DNA of 64,000 nucleotides from an uncultured Prevotellaceae bacterium (GTDB lineage Bacteria; Bacteroidota; Bacteroidia; Bacteroidales; Bacteroidaceae): assembly GCA_900543815.1 (NCBI GenBank), contig UQST01000011.1, positions 1 through 64,000 of the forward strand, read 5' to 3'. The notes beneath the pieces are model-generated. The model did not search any database. It saw nothing but the letters and a program-made list of their open reading frames with translations, and was not told the origin of the DNA. The position numbers were made by a program, and so were the translations under genes. Below are positions 9,201 through 17,258 of the stretch, piece by piece (within the stretch, counting starts at the first letter, position 1; each line of letters begins with the position of its first letter).

Positions 9201-9817
9201 GTCATGTCGAAGATGCGCTTGCCTATGCGCGAGTAGATGCTGGCACCTGTTATCTTCTCCAGAATGTCGGCCTTGTCATCGTCCTTGCTGTTGAGAAAAC
9301 GTGTGAACTCCCCTTGGGCAAGCATCGTGGTGCGGCAGAACTGCTTGAAGTCAAGTCCGATGGCCTTCCTTATCTCGGCTTTTATCTCCTCGTCCTTATT
9401 ATAAGTAATGTCGCTGAGCATGTTCTTGAGCGTCCACTTCTTGGCCTGCAGATTGCCGTCGGGCTTGTTCCTTGACCTTGCCACCGACCATGTGGCTTCA
9501 TACGAAACCCCATTGGCACCCTTGAAAGTCAGTTGCACAAAGGCTTCGCCCGTGTTCCTTCGCATGAGTTGGCGCGGATCATCTACCTTTACCACCTTCT
9601 CCTGGTCGGCCATATTGCCCTGCATGTTGGTGCTGTCCAGGCGTGGAGTGTCGGCATAAAGAGCCAGGCAGATGGCATCCAGGATGGTTGACTTGCCTGC
9701 GCCAGTCTTTCCCGTTATCAGAAACACCTCGCTGCTGGAGAGCGGTTGGGCGTCAAACCGTATGGTGGCATCCTTGATGGATGCTATGTTGTGTATGGTG
9801 AGTTGGTTCAGTCTCAT
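6206..9817 (-). CDS. sbcC: Exonuclease SbcCD ATPase subunit SbcC
   Basis: SbcC is the Rad50-like SMC ATPase of the SbcCD nuclease, which opens DNA hairpins and processes blocked ends. The 1203 residues show an N-terminal Walker A TGKTGAGKST near 36-45, long coiled coils, a central zinc hook CPVCQ near 554-558, a second coiled coil, and a C-terminal ABC signature LSGGESFLVSLALALALSDI followed by Walker B DTLFIDEGFGTL. The length is normal for the family. The start overlaps the sbcD stop by 4 bases, so the subunits are translationally coupled with sbcD first. Confidence 0.97.
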   Translation of the reverse strand: MRLNQLTIHNIASIKDATIRFDAQPLSSSEVFLITGKTGAGKSTILDAICLALYADTPRLDSTNMQGNMADQEKVVKVDDPRQLMRRNTGEAFVQLTFKGANGVSYEATWSVARSRNKPDGNLQAKKWTLKNMLSDITYNKDEEIKAEIRKAIGLDFKQFCRTTMLAQGEFTRFLNSKDDDKADILEKITGASIYSRIGKRIFDMTKENKEEWQKAEQQIEANKPLSDDEVAAKKAEIVRLDKEREANNTLVQQEQTKAAWLTKEQELAQKTTEAKASLARIEQQIGGDEFRMDDLLLQLWQSTTEARGWAVDRQAALSSKEKLLKEMKKMQADYLQLHAALDFSVQEAERNTRRISELTAALNKEAGRKPLYENMQGITSQLQLMLDSSRKERETQMQMERTTQTLNQQLIPKHEEAKKKLAEGAQKLEAQSKRIGTEEAALEQLQLPAKRQQSEEMSALKRNICSAREAVSHCADELRRDWELRRNLQEAATQITQKRQKTEAMKPKVLAAEQVVQTLQETFQMEQEKVSDWAKRMRVKLHVGDVCPVCQRTIEAELPHEQALAELVAISEQKLKQAMTARDTLLQARQAAEADIKALENSLTIQRKALSDSEALARAKERTTQAISGCIFDKYAQMLNIGIRSLEQSIEQWNILLSSASNDEKAMPKDIKRHADSLLDELDSWEEKTEVRCVALRQEIAAAERQELEVKKLRKEQEALRTTQDRLMAEMQEAEKRVIKAQNDLNATGAIQKAEKENYGRAKRQVAALMGESFDAQAWRCNWEKSPAEFISELRGATLSFNNNTEELRNRQQELEKMSERQANLEAVLRSIGQLVPEWEQGEQAAQPFTPPFRPTLIMQQANSLLSNVSSTQELISQNTARMSETEQLLRSYIEQHPTEMSGIIQVCGVPASSTPPAFDEQIACINRLANKDPQSIELTKMRVESVKQHHIKLIALQQEAVKQQESHLLLKPKMEPEETLEAVLLHTKELTDKGEEQNKQKGAVLRDLELDNEVRKKTMELREKANRLNLLYQRWDRLNQLLGDATGGKFRKIAQSYVLSNLLHAANGYLRSLTDRYTLHVRPGSFAISLSDAYQGYTLRAATTLSGGESFLVSLALALALSDIDSHLSVDTLFIDEGFGTLSGEALQNAVSTLRSLHAKAGRHVGIISHVKELKECIPVQICVEQEGYNSSSQVKVEVVL

Positions 9818-10968
9818 TCTTCGTCAAGTGTGTTAACAGCCTGGTTGAACAATTCGATAAGGTCCTCGTCAAAGCTTTTGCCCTCCTGCTCGGCAAACAT
9901 ACGCGCTATCTCCAGCGGAGACTCCTCCTGAAACTGCTGGATGGTGAGCGTTTCCCCGTCTGCCTCTTCCCTCTCCACCTTTTCGAGGTTGATGAGACAG
10001 AAACGGCAGCGCTTGCCTTCGGTGAGCTTGACGGCTTCATCCAGAGCCGTTGGGGGCAGGAAATCCTGGTGCATGATGTTCAGTCGGATGTAGGCAGGAA
10101 TATCGCTGGGGAAGTTCTTCAGCAGCTCCTTTGCTTCCTCCCATTGGGCAAAACCGGTTGATGGAAGGTTCACCAGCGGGTGCGGATTCTCGATGGAAAT
10201 GGTATGCAAGTCGGGTTCGTCTCCTTGGGCATCGATGCTGACGATGCTCACGCTATGCTCATAATCCTCGTCGAAACTCACAGGCAGGGGTGAACCGGAA
10301 TAGCGCACGCGGTGGTTTCCTCCCTTCACCCATTGGGCATGATGGATATGCCCAAGCGCCAGATAGTCGTAACCCCTTCCTGTCTGACTGATGCTCATGG
10401 TTTCGATGCCGCCTGTGGTGAAGCTCCTCTTGAAGTCATGTCCCTTCAGGTCGCTGTTTTCCATGGTGGTATGTGCCATCATGATGACTGGCAGATGAAG
10501 GGTGTTCAGCTCCTGCACCCTGTCAAGCAGTTGCTGGAAGAAGCCTTCGGGGATGTTGCGCTCATAGCAGTAGGGGACCGCTACGACGAATCCCTTGCCG
10601 GGGATACTGATGATGTGGCGCTCGGGATTGTCCTTGCTGAGTTGGCCTATGCTGTGTACGTTCAGGCTCAGCCACGGCAGTCTGAACACCTCATGGCGGC
10701 TGGCGCTGTCATGATTGCCCGCTGTGCACACGATGGTCATGGCTGGATGGGCGTTGTGAATGGCTACCAATGCGTCGGCCAGCATGCGCTGGACGGCTGC
10801 CGACGGTTGGTCTGTGTGGAACACATCGCCGCTGAGCAGGAAGGCATCGGGCTTCTCCTTGTGCACCAGGTCGGCCATCTGCTCCAGCATGGAAGCCTGC
10901 TCCTCGGTGCGGTCATGGTTGTAGAGGCTGTGCCCAAGGTGCCAGTCGCTTGTGTGAAGTATCTTCAT
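9814..10968 (-). CDS. sbcD: Exonuclease SbcCD nuclease subunit SbcD
   Basis: SbcD is the Mre11-like metallophosphoesterase that supplies nuclease activity to SbcCD. The 384 residues start MKILHTSDWHLGH with metal ligands in DWH, followed by SGDVFH, the GNHDS motif near residue 105 and LGHIHHAQ near 200. These are the five phosphoesterase motifs of the family. The C-terminal region is the capping domain with the SbcC-binding segment. It lies directly upstream of sbcC in a two-gene operon. Confidence 0.97.
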   Translation of the reverse strand: MKILHTSDWHLGHSLYNHDRTEEQASMLEQMADLVHKEKPDAFLLSGDVFHTDQPSAAVQRMLADALVAIHNAHPAMTIVCTAGNHDSASRHEVFRLPWLSLNVHSIGQLSKDNPERHIISIPGKGFVVAVPYCYERNIPEGFFQQLLDRVQELNTLHLPVIMMAHTTMENSDLKGHDFKRSFTTGGIETMSISQTGRGYDYLALGHIHHAQWVKGGNHRVRYSGSPLPVSFDEDYEHSVSIVSIDAQGDEPDLHTISIENPHPLVNLPSTGFAQWEEAKELLKNFPSDIPAYIRLNIMHQDFLPPTALDEAVKLTEGKRCRFCLINLEKVEREEADGETLTIQQFQEESPLEIARMFAEQEGKSFDEDLIELFNQAVNTLDEE

Positions 10969-10999
10969 GAGTTCTTGTTTGCTTCTTGTTAATAAAGGA

Positions 11000-11031
11000 A
11001 AGGGCTGTGCCGTGTAGCAGGCACAGCCCTT
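11000..11031 (-). terminator. Terminator hairpin after glyA
   Basis: A perfect 12-bp stem, AAGGGCTGTGCC (11000-11011) with GGCACAGCCCTT (11020-11031), has an 8-base loop and lies 40 bases downstream of the glyA stop on the minus strand. It is followed on that strand only by a weak T-rich stretch (TCCTTTATT), so it may be a modest terminator. Confidence 0.65.
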
Positions 11032-11071
11032 GAGTCAATGGTGTGAATGTGTTGTGGGCTTCCGTCCTGCC

Positions 11072-12352
11072 TTAATAGGCAAAGAGGGGATAACCCTTCA
11101 TCAGTTCGTTCACCTCGGAGCGAACCTGTGCGATGACGCTTTCGTCCTCGGGAGCATTGAGCACCCTCTCGATGAAGTCGGCTATCAGGAGCATCATATC
11201 CTCCTTGGCACCACGTGTGGTGATAGCCGGTGTGCCTAGTCGGATGCCGCTGGTCTGGAACGCGCTGCGTGTATCAAAGGGCACCATATTCTTGTTCACC
11301 GTGATGTCGGCTGCTACCAGCACGCGCTCGGCCACCTTTCCTGTCAGCTCGGGATACTTGCTGCGCAGATCCACCAGCATGGAGTGGTTGTCGGTTCCAC
11401 CCGATACGATATCAAATCCACGACGCTTCAGCTCCTCGGCCAGCACGCGGGCATTCTTCTGTACCTGAGCTGCCCACTCCTTGAAGGATGGTGTGAGTGC
11501 TTCGCCAAAGGCAACTGCCTTGGCAGCTATCACGTGCTCCAGCGGACCTCCCTGTATTCCAGGGAACACAGCACTATTGAGCAACTGTGACATCATCTTC
11601 ACTTCTCCCTTGGGAGTCTTCTTTCCCCAGGGGTTCTCAAAGTCCTTGCCCATCAGGATGATGCCGCCTCGCGGACCGCGCAGAGTCTTGTGGGTGGTGC
11701 TGGTCACTATGTGGGCATACTTGACGGGATTGTCCAGCAAGCCGGCAGCAATCAGTCCGGCAGGATGAGCCATGTCTATCATCAGTATGGCTCCTACGCT
11801 GTCGGCTATCTCACGCATGCGCTTGTAGTCCCACTCGCGGCTGTATGCCGAACCGCCTCCGATTATCATCTTGGGCTTGTGCTCGTGGGCCAGACGCTCC
11901 ATCTCATCATAATCCACACGGCCGGTCTCACGGTTGAGGTTGTAGCCTACAGGCTTGTAGATGATGCCGCTCGTATTCACCAGCGAACCATGACTGAGGT
12001 GCCCGCCGTGGTCCAGATTGAGTCCCATGAAGGTGTCGCCCGGATTGAGAACAGCCAGGAAGACAGCTGCATTGGCCTGTGCACCAGAGTGAGGCTGCAC
12101 ATTGGCATACTCTGCACCGAAGAGGGCTTTTACTCTGTCGATAGCCAGTTGCTCCACCTTATCCACCACCTGACAGCCTCCGTAGTATCGCTTGCCGGGA
12201 TAACCCTCGGCATACTTGTTGGTCAGGCACGAACCCATAGCCTGCATGACCTGATCGCTAACGAAGTTCTCCGAGGCGATGAGCTCAATGCCGCGCATCT
12301 GTCTCTGCTTCTCCTCATCAATGAGAGCGAACACCGTGTTGTCTCTTTCCAT
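11072..12352 (-). CDS. glyA: Serine hydroxymethyltransferase
   Basis: GlyA is a cytosolic PLP enzyme that interconverts serine plus tetrahydrofolate with glycine plus 5,10-methylene-THF, the main source of one-carbon units. The 426 residues contain the PLP-lysine motif [14 protein letters not shown] near 223-236, an N-terminal [11 protein letters not shown] and the [14 protein letters not shown] substrate loop. Length and motifs are normal. The start ATG is preceded by AAGATT. It is flanked by a hairpin downstream and by pyrI upstream and appears monocistronic. Confidence 0.98.
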   Translation of the reverse strand: MERDNTVFALIDEEKQRQMRGIELIASENFVSDQVMQAMGSCLTNKYAEGYPGKRYYGGCQVVDKVEQLAIDRVKALFGAEYANVQPHSGAQANAAVFLAVLNPGDTFMGLNLDHGGHLSHGSLVNTSGIIYKPVGYNLNRETGRVDYDEMERLAHEHKPKMIIGGGSAYSREWDYKRMREIADSVGAILMIDMAHPAGLIAAGLLDNPVKYAHIVTSTTHKTLRGPRGGIILMGKDFENPWGKKTPKGEVKMMSQLLNSAVFPGIQGGPLEHVIAAKAVAFGEALTPSFKEWAAQVQKNARVLAEELKRRGFDIVSGGTDNHSMLVDLRSKYPELTGKVAERVLVAADITVNKNMVPFDTRSAFQTSGIRLGTPAITTRGAKEDMMLLIADFIERVLNAPEDESVIAQVRSEVNELMKGYPLFAY

Positions 12353-12426
12353 AATCTTTCTCCCTCTTTAGTTGGTTAGTTGTGAGTATATATCCTGAAA
12401 TTTTGGTTCTCGTGGCGGCTTCCTGC

Positions 12427-12882
12427 CTACACCAGTTTCACCTTGTCGAGCTGGATCTCGCGGTTGCAGTAGCGGCACTGCAGGATTCCTTTTTCCTTGT
12501 CGAGCACGTGGAAACGTGTCTTCATGGGCTCGTTGTTGGTGATGCACTTGTGGTTGTCGCACTTGACAATGCCTATCAGCTCGTCGGGCATGCGCACTTC
12601 GCGCTTCTCCACCACCTCAAAGTCCCTGATGACACACAGGGTGGCGTTGGGTGTGATGACAGAGAGCTGGTTGAGCTTCTCGGGTGTGAAGAACATGTCG
12701 GCTATCTTCACGATGCTCTTCTTGCCCATCTTCTGGCTCTTGAGGTTGTATCCGATGGTCACCGAAGTGTGTACCTGCTCAAGATGCAGCAGATTGACTA
12801 CCTCGAATATCTTCTCTGAGGGTATATGGTCTATTACCGTGCCGTTCCTCAGTGCGGCTACTTGCAGTTCCTCCCGTTTCAT
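12427..12882 (-). CDS. pyrI: Aspartate carbamoyltransferase regulatory subunit
   Basis: PyrI is the zinc-binding regulatory chain that gives aspartate transcarbamoylase its CTP/ATP allostery. At 151 residues it has the normal two-domain size: an N-terminal nucleotide-binding domain, and a C-terminal zinc domain with Cys pairs in CDNHKC and CRYC that hold the metal contacting PyrB. Its start overlaps the pyrB stop by 4 bases, so catalytic and regulatory chains are coupled. Confidence 0.97.
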   Translation of the reverse strand: MKREELQVAALRNGTVIDHIPSEKIFEVVNLLHLEQVHTSVTIGYNLKSQKMGKKSIVKIADMFFTPEKLNQLSVITPNATLCVIRDFEVVEKREVRMPDELIGIVKCDNHKCITNNEPMKTRFHVLDKEKGILQCRYCNREIQLDKVKLV

Positions 12883-13826
12883 GCGATGATGGTTTTGTCA
12901 TTCTTTATATCTTCCAGAGTTATGCCCAAGGCATCACAGATGAGCGCCTGTCGGGCGTAGAGTCCATTGCGTGCCTGCTGGAAGTAGTAGGCGTATGGAG
13001 TGTCGTCGATGCTGTATTCTATCTCGTTGACACGAGGCAGCGGATGCAGTATCTTCATGTTCGGACGGGCCTTGCAGAGCATATCCTCCTTGAGCAGATA
13101 GCGGTCTTTGACGCGCTCATACTCCTCCAGGTCGGTGAAGCGCTCCCTTTGCACACGTGTCATATACAGGATGTCGGCACCCGAGATGGTGTCGGCGTCG
13201 AAGTCCTGATGCTCTATGAAACGAATGCCATGCTCGCGACAATACATCTTATAATAGTCGGGCATGGCGAGTTCGTCGGGTGCAATGAAGTGGAAAGTGG
13301 GGTTGAAGTGGCGCATAGCCGTGAGCATACTGTGCACGGTGCGGCCATACTTGAGGTCTCCCACCAGGTAGATGTCCAGGTTGTCCAGCCTTCCCTGGGT
13401 TTTGTATATGGAATAAAGGTCCAGCATGGTCTGACTGGGATGCTGGTTGGCGCCGTCGCCGGCATTCACGATGGGCACCGGCGACACCTCGCTGGCATAC
13501 TGTGCTGCTCCCTCCAGATAGTGGCGCATGACGATGATGTCGGCATAGTTGGATACCATCATGATAGTGTCCTTGAGTGTCTCGCCCTTTGTGCCGCTGG
13601 TCACTTTAGGGTCGGCAAATCCGATCACCTTGGCTCCCAGCCTGTTGGCGGCTGTCTCAAAACTCAGTCTTGTGCGTGTACTTGGCTCGAAGAAAAGTGT
13701 TGCCACTATCTTTCCCTCCAGTATGCGCCTGTTGGGATGACGCTCAAACTCCTGTGCCATCTCTATGAGGTACAGGATTCTCTCCTTTGTGTGTTTGGCT
13801 ATAGTAACCAGACTTCTGTTTTCCAT
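12879..13826 (-). CDS. pyrB: Aspartate carbamoyltransferase catalytic subunit
   Basis: PyrB condenses carbamoyl phosphate and aspartate to N-carbamoylaspartate, the committed step of pyrimidine synthesis. The 315 residues show the carbamoyl-phosphate motif [12 protein letters not shown] near 47-58, then HPSQT near 136 and the aspartate-loop region HPLPRVNEI near 270. It leads the pyrB-pyrI pair and is transcribed from a -7 box at 13865-13872. The rarA promoter region faces the other way in the same intergenic gap. Confidence 0.98.
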   Translation of the reverse strand: MENRSLVTIAKHTKERILYLIEMAQEFERHPNRRILEGKIVATLFFEPSTRTRLSFETAANRLGAKVIGFADPKVTSGTKGETLKDTIMMVSNYADIIVMRHYLEGAAQYASEVSPVPIVNAGDGANQHPSQTMLDLYSIYKTQGRLDNLDIYLVGDLKYGRTVHSMLTAMRHFNPTFHFIAPDELAMPDYYKMYCREHGIRFIEHQDFDADTISGADILYMTRVQRERFTDLEEYERVKDRYLLKEDMLCKARPNMKILHPLPRVNEIEYSIDDTPYAYYFQQARNGLYARQALICDALGITLEDIKNDKTIIA

Positions 13827-13864
13827 TCTGTCGGCTTATGATGTGAATTACATTTTCCGAATGC

Positions 13865-13872
13865 CAAAGTTA
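13865..13872 (-). promoter_or_regulatory. -7 box of pyrBI
   Basis: TAACTTTG on the minus strand, 38 bases before the pyrB start, matches TAnnTTTG. No convincing -33 TTG is visible at the expected spacing. Confidence 0.6.
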
Positions 13873-14039
13873 CGCTTTTTTTCCATTTCTCACGCCATGC
13901 CGGGCCAGTTTATGAGGCTTGCTTGCATAATTATATTCTTATTCGCCCCGCAGGCCAGTCCTGTTTCATCAGTAGAGCAACACAAATCGGCTCATGAGAA
14001 AAAATGCCTCCAGGGGGCAGTTACCTTGCCGCTTTTTCG

Positions 14040-14047
14040 TAACTTTG
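14040..14047 (+). promoter_or_regulatory. -7 box of rarA
   Basis: TAACTTTG is followed by only 8 bases before the rarA ATG (14056). Transcription starting about 7 bases downstream of this box would give an essentially leaderless message. The upstream TTG (14026-14028) is too close to be a normal -33. Confidence 0.55.
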
Positions 14048-14055
14048 CAAGTGAT

Positions 14056-15330
14056 ATGCAACCATTGGCAGAGAGAATGCGTCCGCAGACGCTGGACGAC
14101 TATGTGGGGCAGAGGCATCTGGTGGGTCCGGGTGCCGTGCTGCGACGGATGATAGAGGGTAAGCGCATCAGCAGTTTTATCCTCTGGGGACCTCCCGGAG
14201 TGGGCAAAACCACACTGGCCACCATCATCGCGCGCCAGCTGGATATCCCCTTCTTCACCCTGAGTGCCGTGACAAGTGGGGTGAAGGAGGTGCGTGAGGT
14301 GATAGAGCGAGCACGCAACAGCCGCTTCTTCAATTCGCCCAGCCCCATCCTCTTTATAGATGAGATTCACCGCTTCTCCAAGTCGCAGCAGGATTCGCTG
14401 CTGGGTGCTGTGGAGCAGGGAGTGGTGACGCTCATAGGCGCTACCACCGAGAACCCTTCGTTTGAAGTCATACGTCCGCTGCTCTCACGCTGCCAGGTAT
14501 ATACGCTCAGACCGCTCGACCGTGATGATCTGCTCGATCTGGTCAAGCGCGTGACGGAGCGTGACAGTCTGCTCAGCCAGAAGAAGTTCGAACTGCGCGA
14601 GACTGCCGCTCTGCTCAGATACAGCGGCGGAGATGCACGCAAACTGCTCAACATCATAGAGCTGCTCTATGAATCGGCGGGCGACGAGGATACGGTGGTC
14701 ATCGAAGACAGCATCGTCACCGACCGCTTGCAGCAGAATCCTATGGCTTACGACAAAGAGGGGGAGATGCATTACGACATCATCTCTGCTTTCATCAAGA
14801 GCATAAGGGGCAGCGACCCCGATGCGGCGCTCTACTGGCTGGCTCGCATGATAGAGGGAGGCGAGGATCCTGCCTTCATCGCGCGCCGTCTGGTCATCAG
14901 CGCAAGTGAGGATATCGGACTGGCCAACCCGAATGCACTCCTGCTGGCCAACGCTGCCTTTGATGCGGTGATGAAGATCGGTTGGCCCGAAGGACGCATT
15001 CCTCTGGCCGAGGCAACGGTATATCTGGCCACAAGCGCCAAGAGCAACTCGGCCTACAACGGCATCAACCAGGCCATCCAGACCGTGCGCCAGACCGGCA
15101 ATCTGCCTGTACCCCTGCATCTGCGCAACGCTCCCACCAAGCTGATGGAGCAGTTGGGCTACTCGCAAGGCTACAAGTACGCACACGACTACGAGGGTCA
15201 TTTCGTGCAGCAGCAGTTCCTGCCCGACGGCATGGAGCACCTGCGCCTGTGGCATGCACAGCCAAACGCCTCGGAGGACCGGCTCAAGGAACGGATGGTG
15301 GCTTGCTGGGGCGACAGATACAAAGATTAG
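14056..15330 (+). CDS. rarA: Replication-associated recombination protein A (RarA/MgsA), AAA ATPase
   Basis: RarA is a clamp-loader-like AAA+ ATPase acting at stalled replication forks. An open frame extends upstream to 13765, but homologues begin at the equivalent of MQPLAERMRPQTL, so ATG 14056 is chosen, giving 424 residues. Visible motifs are Walker A GPPGVGKTT near 46-54, Walker B LFIDEIHRF near 99-107, sensor 1 ATTENPSFE and sensor 2 GGDARKLLN. The C-terminal half is the MgsA/WHIP-type tetramerisation region. The -7 box lies almost on the start codon. purT follows 24 bases later. Confidence 0.95.
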   Translation: MQPLAERMRPQTLDDYVGQRHLVGPGAVLRRMIEGKRISSFILWGPPGVGKTTLATIIARQLDIPFFTLSAVTSGVKEVREVIERARNSRFFNSPSPILFIDEIHRFSKSQQDSLLGAVEQGVVTLIGATTENPSFEVIRPLLSRCQVYTLRPLDRDDLLDLVKRVTERDSLLSQKKFELRETAALLRYSGGDARKLLNIIELLYESAGDEDTVVIEDSIVTDRLQQNPMAYDKEGEMHYDIISAFIKSIRGSDPDAALYWLARMIEGGEDPAFIARRLVISASEDIGLANPNALLLANAAFDAVMKIGWPEGRIPLAEATVYLATSAKSNSAYNGINQAIQTVRQTGNLPVPLHLRNAPTKLMEQLGYSQGYKYAHDYEGHFVQQQFLPDGMEHLRLWHAQPNASEDRLKERMVACWGDRYKD

Positions 15331-15354
15331 GCATACATTATATATATATAGCTC

Positions 15355-16521
15355 ATGACAAAGAAAATCCTGCTTCTGGGCTCAGGCGAACTGGGCAAGG
15401 AGTTTGTTATTGCATGCAAGAGACTGGGCCAGTATGTGGTGGCTTGCGACAAATATGACCGTGCGCCAGCCATGCAGGTGGCCGACGAGTACCGGGTGTT
15501 CAACATGCTGGACGGCGACGAACTGATGCGCGTGGTGGACGAAGTGCATCCCGACATCATCGTACCCGAGATAGAGGCCATTCGCACCGAGAAGCTCTAT
15601 GAGTGCGAGAGCCGTGGCATACAGGTGGTACCCAGTGCCAGAGCCGTCAACTTCACCATGAACCGCAAGGAGATACGCGAACTGGCACACACCGAACTGG
15701 GCTTGTGTACCGCCAATTACCGCTATGCCAACACCTACGACGAACTGGTGGAGGCTGCACAGCAGATAGGTTTTCCCTGCATCATCAAGCCGCTCATGAG
15801 CAGCAGCGGGCACGGACAGAGCAAGGTGGATAGTGCCGATGGGCTGGAGAAAGCCTGGCATTGTGCCTGCGAGGGTTGCAGAGGCGATATCATGGAGGTT
15901 ATCGTGGAGGAGTTTATTCCCTTCGATTACGAAATCACCCTGCTCACCGTCACCCAGAAGAATGGTCCCACGCTCTTCTGTGCGCCTATCGGACACGTGC
16001 AAAAGGGCGGCGACTACCGCGAGAGCTTCCAGCCCCGACGCATGAAGCCTGAACATCTGGCTGATGCACAGCATATGGCTGCGCAGGTGACAGCCGCTCT
16101 TACAGGTGCGGGAATATGGGGTGTGGAGTTCTTCGTGAGCGAGAGCCGTGGTGTGATATTCAGTGAGTTGAGTCCACGTCCGCATGATACAGGCATGGTC
16201 ACTATGGCAGGCACACAGAACCTGACGGAGTTTGAGCTGCATTGCCGTGCAGTCCTTGGGCTGCCCATACCCGAAGTGACGCTCGAGCGACAAGGCAGCT
16301 CAGCCGTAATCCTCTCGGAGGTGGAGACCACCGACCCGCAATACGAGGGTATGGAAGAGGTATGTGCCGCCAAGCAAACCTACCTGCGCATCTTCGGCAA
16401 ACCCGAAGCGCACGTGGGCCGACGCATGGGCGTGGTGGTGTGCTGGGACGATGTGACAGCCTCGCAAGAGCAATTGCGCGAGAAGTGCAAGGCACTGGCA
16501 GCCAAGGTGAGCGTGAAGTAA
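15355..16521 (+). CDS. purT: Formate-dependent phosphoribosylglycinamide formyltransferase PurT
   Basis: PurT uses formate and ATP to formylate GAR in purine synthesis, bypassing formyl-THF. The 388 residues are an ATP-grasp protein. The N-terminal Rossmann-like domain has [19 protein letters not shown], followed by IVPEIEAI, the ATP-grasp lysine and glycine-loop [10 protein letters not shown] near 149-158, and catalytic acidic residues in [14 protein letters not shown]. It is 24 bases downstream of rarA, with ACATTATATATATATA filling the gap, and is probably co-transcribed with it. Confidence 0.96.
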   Translation: MTKKILLLGSGELGKEFVIACKRLGQYVVACDKYDRAPAMQVADEYRVFNMLDGDELMRVVDEVHPDIIVPEIEAIRTEKLYECESRGIQVVPSARAVNFTMNRKEIRELAHTELGLCTANYRYANTYDELVEAAQQIGFPCIIKPLMSSSGHGQSKVDSADGLEKAWHCACEGCRGDIMEVIVEEFIPFDYEITLLTVTQKNGPTLFCAPIGHVQKGGDYRESFQPRRMKPEHLADAQHMAAQVTAALTGAGIWGVEFFVSESRGVIFSELSPRPHDTGMVTMAGTQNLTEFELHCRAVLGLPIPEVTLERQGSSAVILSEVETTDPQYEGMEEVCAAKQTYLRIFGKPEAHVGRRMGVVVCWDDVTASQEQLREKCKALAAKVSVK

Positions 16522-16546
16522 GAAGGGGTGCACAGGTGCCCGCTGC

Positions 16547-16738
16547 TCACAGGAGCTTCTTGTGAAACTCCTCAGAGATATTATCCAGTTCCTCATCCGA
16601 CAGGGTGGGGAACTTTTCTTTTACCACTTCGCGGAAAGCCGCTTCGGCCTTGATGCGCAGTTGCTGCTGGCCCATCTTGATACCGCTTCTGTATGGTGTG
16701 GAGGGCAGAAGCGCCCTGTTGAAATTTCCGTCGCTCAT
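16547..16738 (-). CDS. Conserved small hypothetical protein (63 aa)
   Basis: I do not recognise a named family. The start at 16738 (MSDGNFNRALLPSTPYRSG) is preferred over upstream ones because AAGATT precedes it, as in mnmE and glyA. The 63 residues are soluble with a basic, Gln-rich middle (MGQQQLRIKAEAAFREVV) and an acidic helical C-terminus (LSDEELDNISEEFHKKLL). The message appears to carry a structured leader of about 94 bases (16763-16832) and a -7 box at 16839-16846. It is convergent with purT. Confidence 0.72.
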   Translation of the reverse strand: MSDGNFNRALLPSTPYRSGIKMGQQQLRIKAEAAFREVVKEKFPTLSDEELDNISEEFHKKLL

Positions 16739-16762
16739 AATCTTATGCTCGTAATGTGTTGG

Positions 16763-16832
16763 CCGGGAACCGTCATGCCGATGGCACATTTCCCGGGTGA
16801 TACTGCTTGCATCAGGGCATTAGCTCTGATGC
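16763..16832 (-). promoter_or_regulatory. Structured 5' leader of the 63-aa protein gene
   Basis: From the predicted transcription start near 16832 the minus strand first forms GCATCAG...CTGATGC (a 7-bp perfect stem, 16809-16832). It then forms CCGGGAA...TTCCCGG (16763-16796), which encloses a nested TGCC-ATC-GGCA hairpin. No known riboswitch class is recognised. The regulatory function is inferred from structure only. Confidence 0.4.
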
Positions 16833-16838
16833 TTTCTG

Positions 16839-16846
16839 CAAAAGTA
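16839..16846 (-). promoter_or_regulatory. -7 box of the 63-aa protein gene
   Basis: TACTTTTG on the minus strand matches TAnnTTTG and sits about 100 bases before the chosen start, so the message would begin just before the two hairpins of the leader. Confidence 0.5.
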
Positions 16847-16970
16847 GTGCTTTTTGCCGACAAGAGGGGTGGGTGGGATTTCGAAATGCTGTTTTCCGAG
16901 CCGAAGAACTTTCCTGGCATCCCCTGACGAAAGCACAAAAGCCATCCGTGCATCCATCTGCCCCCAAAAA

Positions 16971-17186
16971 CGCAGCGCGCTGCATCTGCCCACGCAGCGT
17001 GCTCCGTTGCCATCGCAGCACGCTGCATCGGGCATCGCACCGCGCTGAAGCAATTCCCGCTCTTGGCAGCATCGGCTTTTGTGTTTGACTGAATCAGCCC
17101 TGGTGTTTGGGCGAAACAGGTTTCGTGCTTGGCTGAAACGGCATTTGTGTCTCACAGAAACGACTTTTGTGTTAGGTTGCATTTCC
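16971..17186. repeat. Degenerate 22-bp tandem array (about ten units)
   Basis: Two sub-blocks share one phase. The GC-rich block has CGCAG/CGCAC starts at 16971, 16993, 17014 and 17036. The second block has units starting at 17077, 17099, 17121, 17143 and 17165, each of form TTTGTGTTTGGGCGAAACGGC with TGTTT/AAACA arms. The bases at 17055-17076 align to the second block as a further unit. The array occupies most of the 520-base gap between the 63-aa gene and the glycosyltransferase. The segment 16847-16970 holds no gene but has an inverted partial copy (about 16929-16941). Confidence 0.8.
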
Positions 17187-17212
17187 TGTAGGACAGTTTT
17201 TCCCTAAAAACT

Positions 17213-17243
17213 TTGGCTGGCTGGGTCTTTCTTCTTAACTTTA
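17213..17243 (+). promoter_or_regulatory. Promoter of the glycosyltransferase gene
   Basis: TTG (-33) at 17213-17215 and TAACTTTA (-7, one mismatch to TAnnTTTG) at 17236-17243 are separated by 20 bases. The ATG follows 15 bases later. The site lies just beyond the end of the 22-bp array. Confidence 0.55.
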
Positions 17244-17258
17244 CGCAAAAGAGAGGTT

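Noticed and set aside
13765..14055. N-terminal extension of RarA
   Set aside because: The upstream frame overlaps pyrB and its promoter, and RarA homology starts at the Met at 14056.
16820..17182. Minus-strand open frame of 120 residues across the 17 kb array
   Set aside because: Its protein has a 22-residue pseudo-repeat, which is exactly three 22-bp units read through. It is a by-product of the array, with no start signal or family match.
16971..17186. CRISPR array
   Set aside because: Units are contiguous with no spacers of separate origin, they vary from copy to copy, and no cas genes are in the window.
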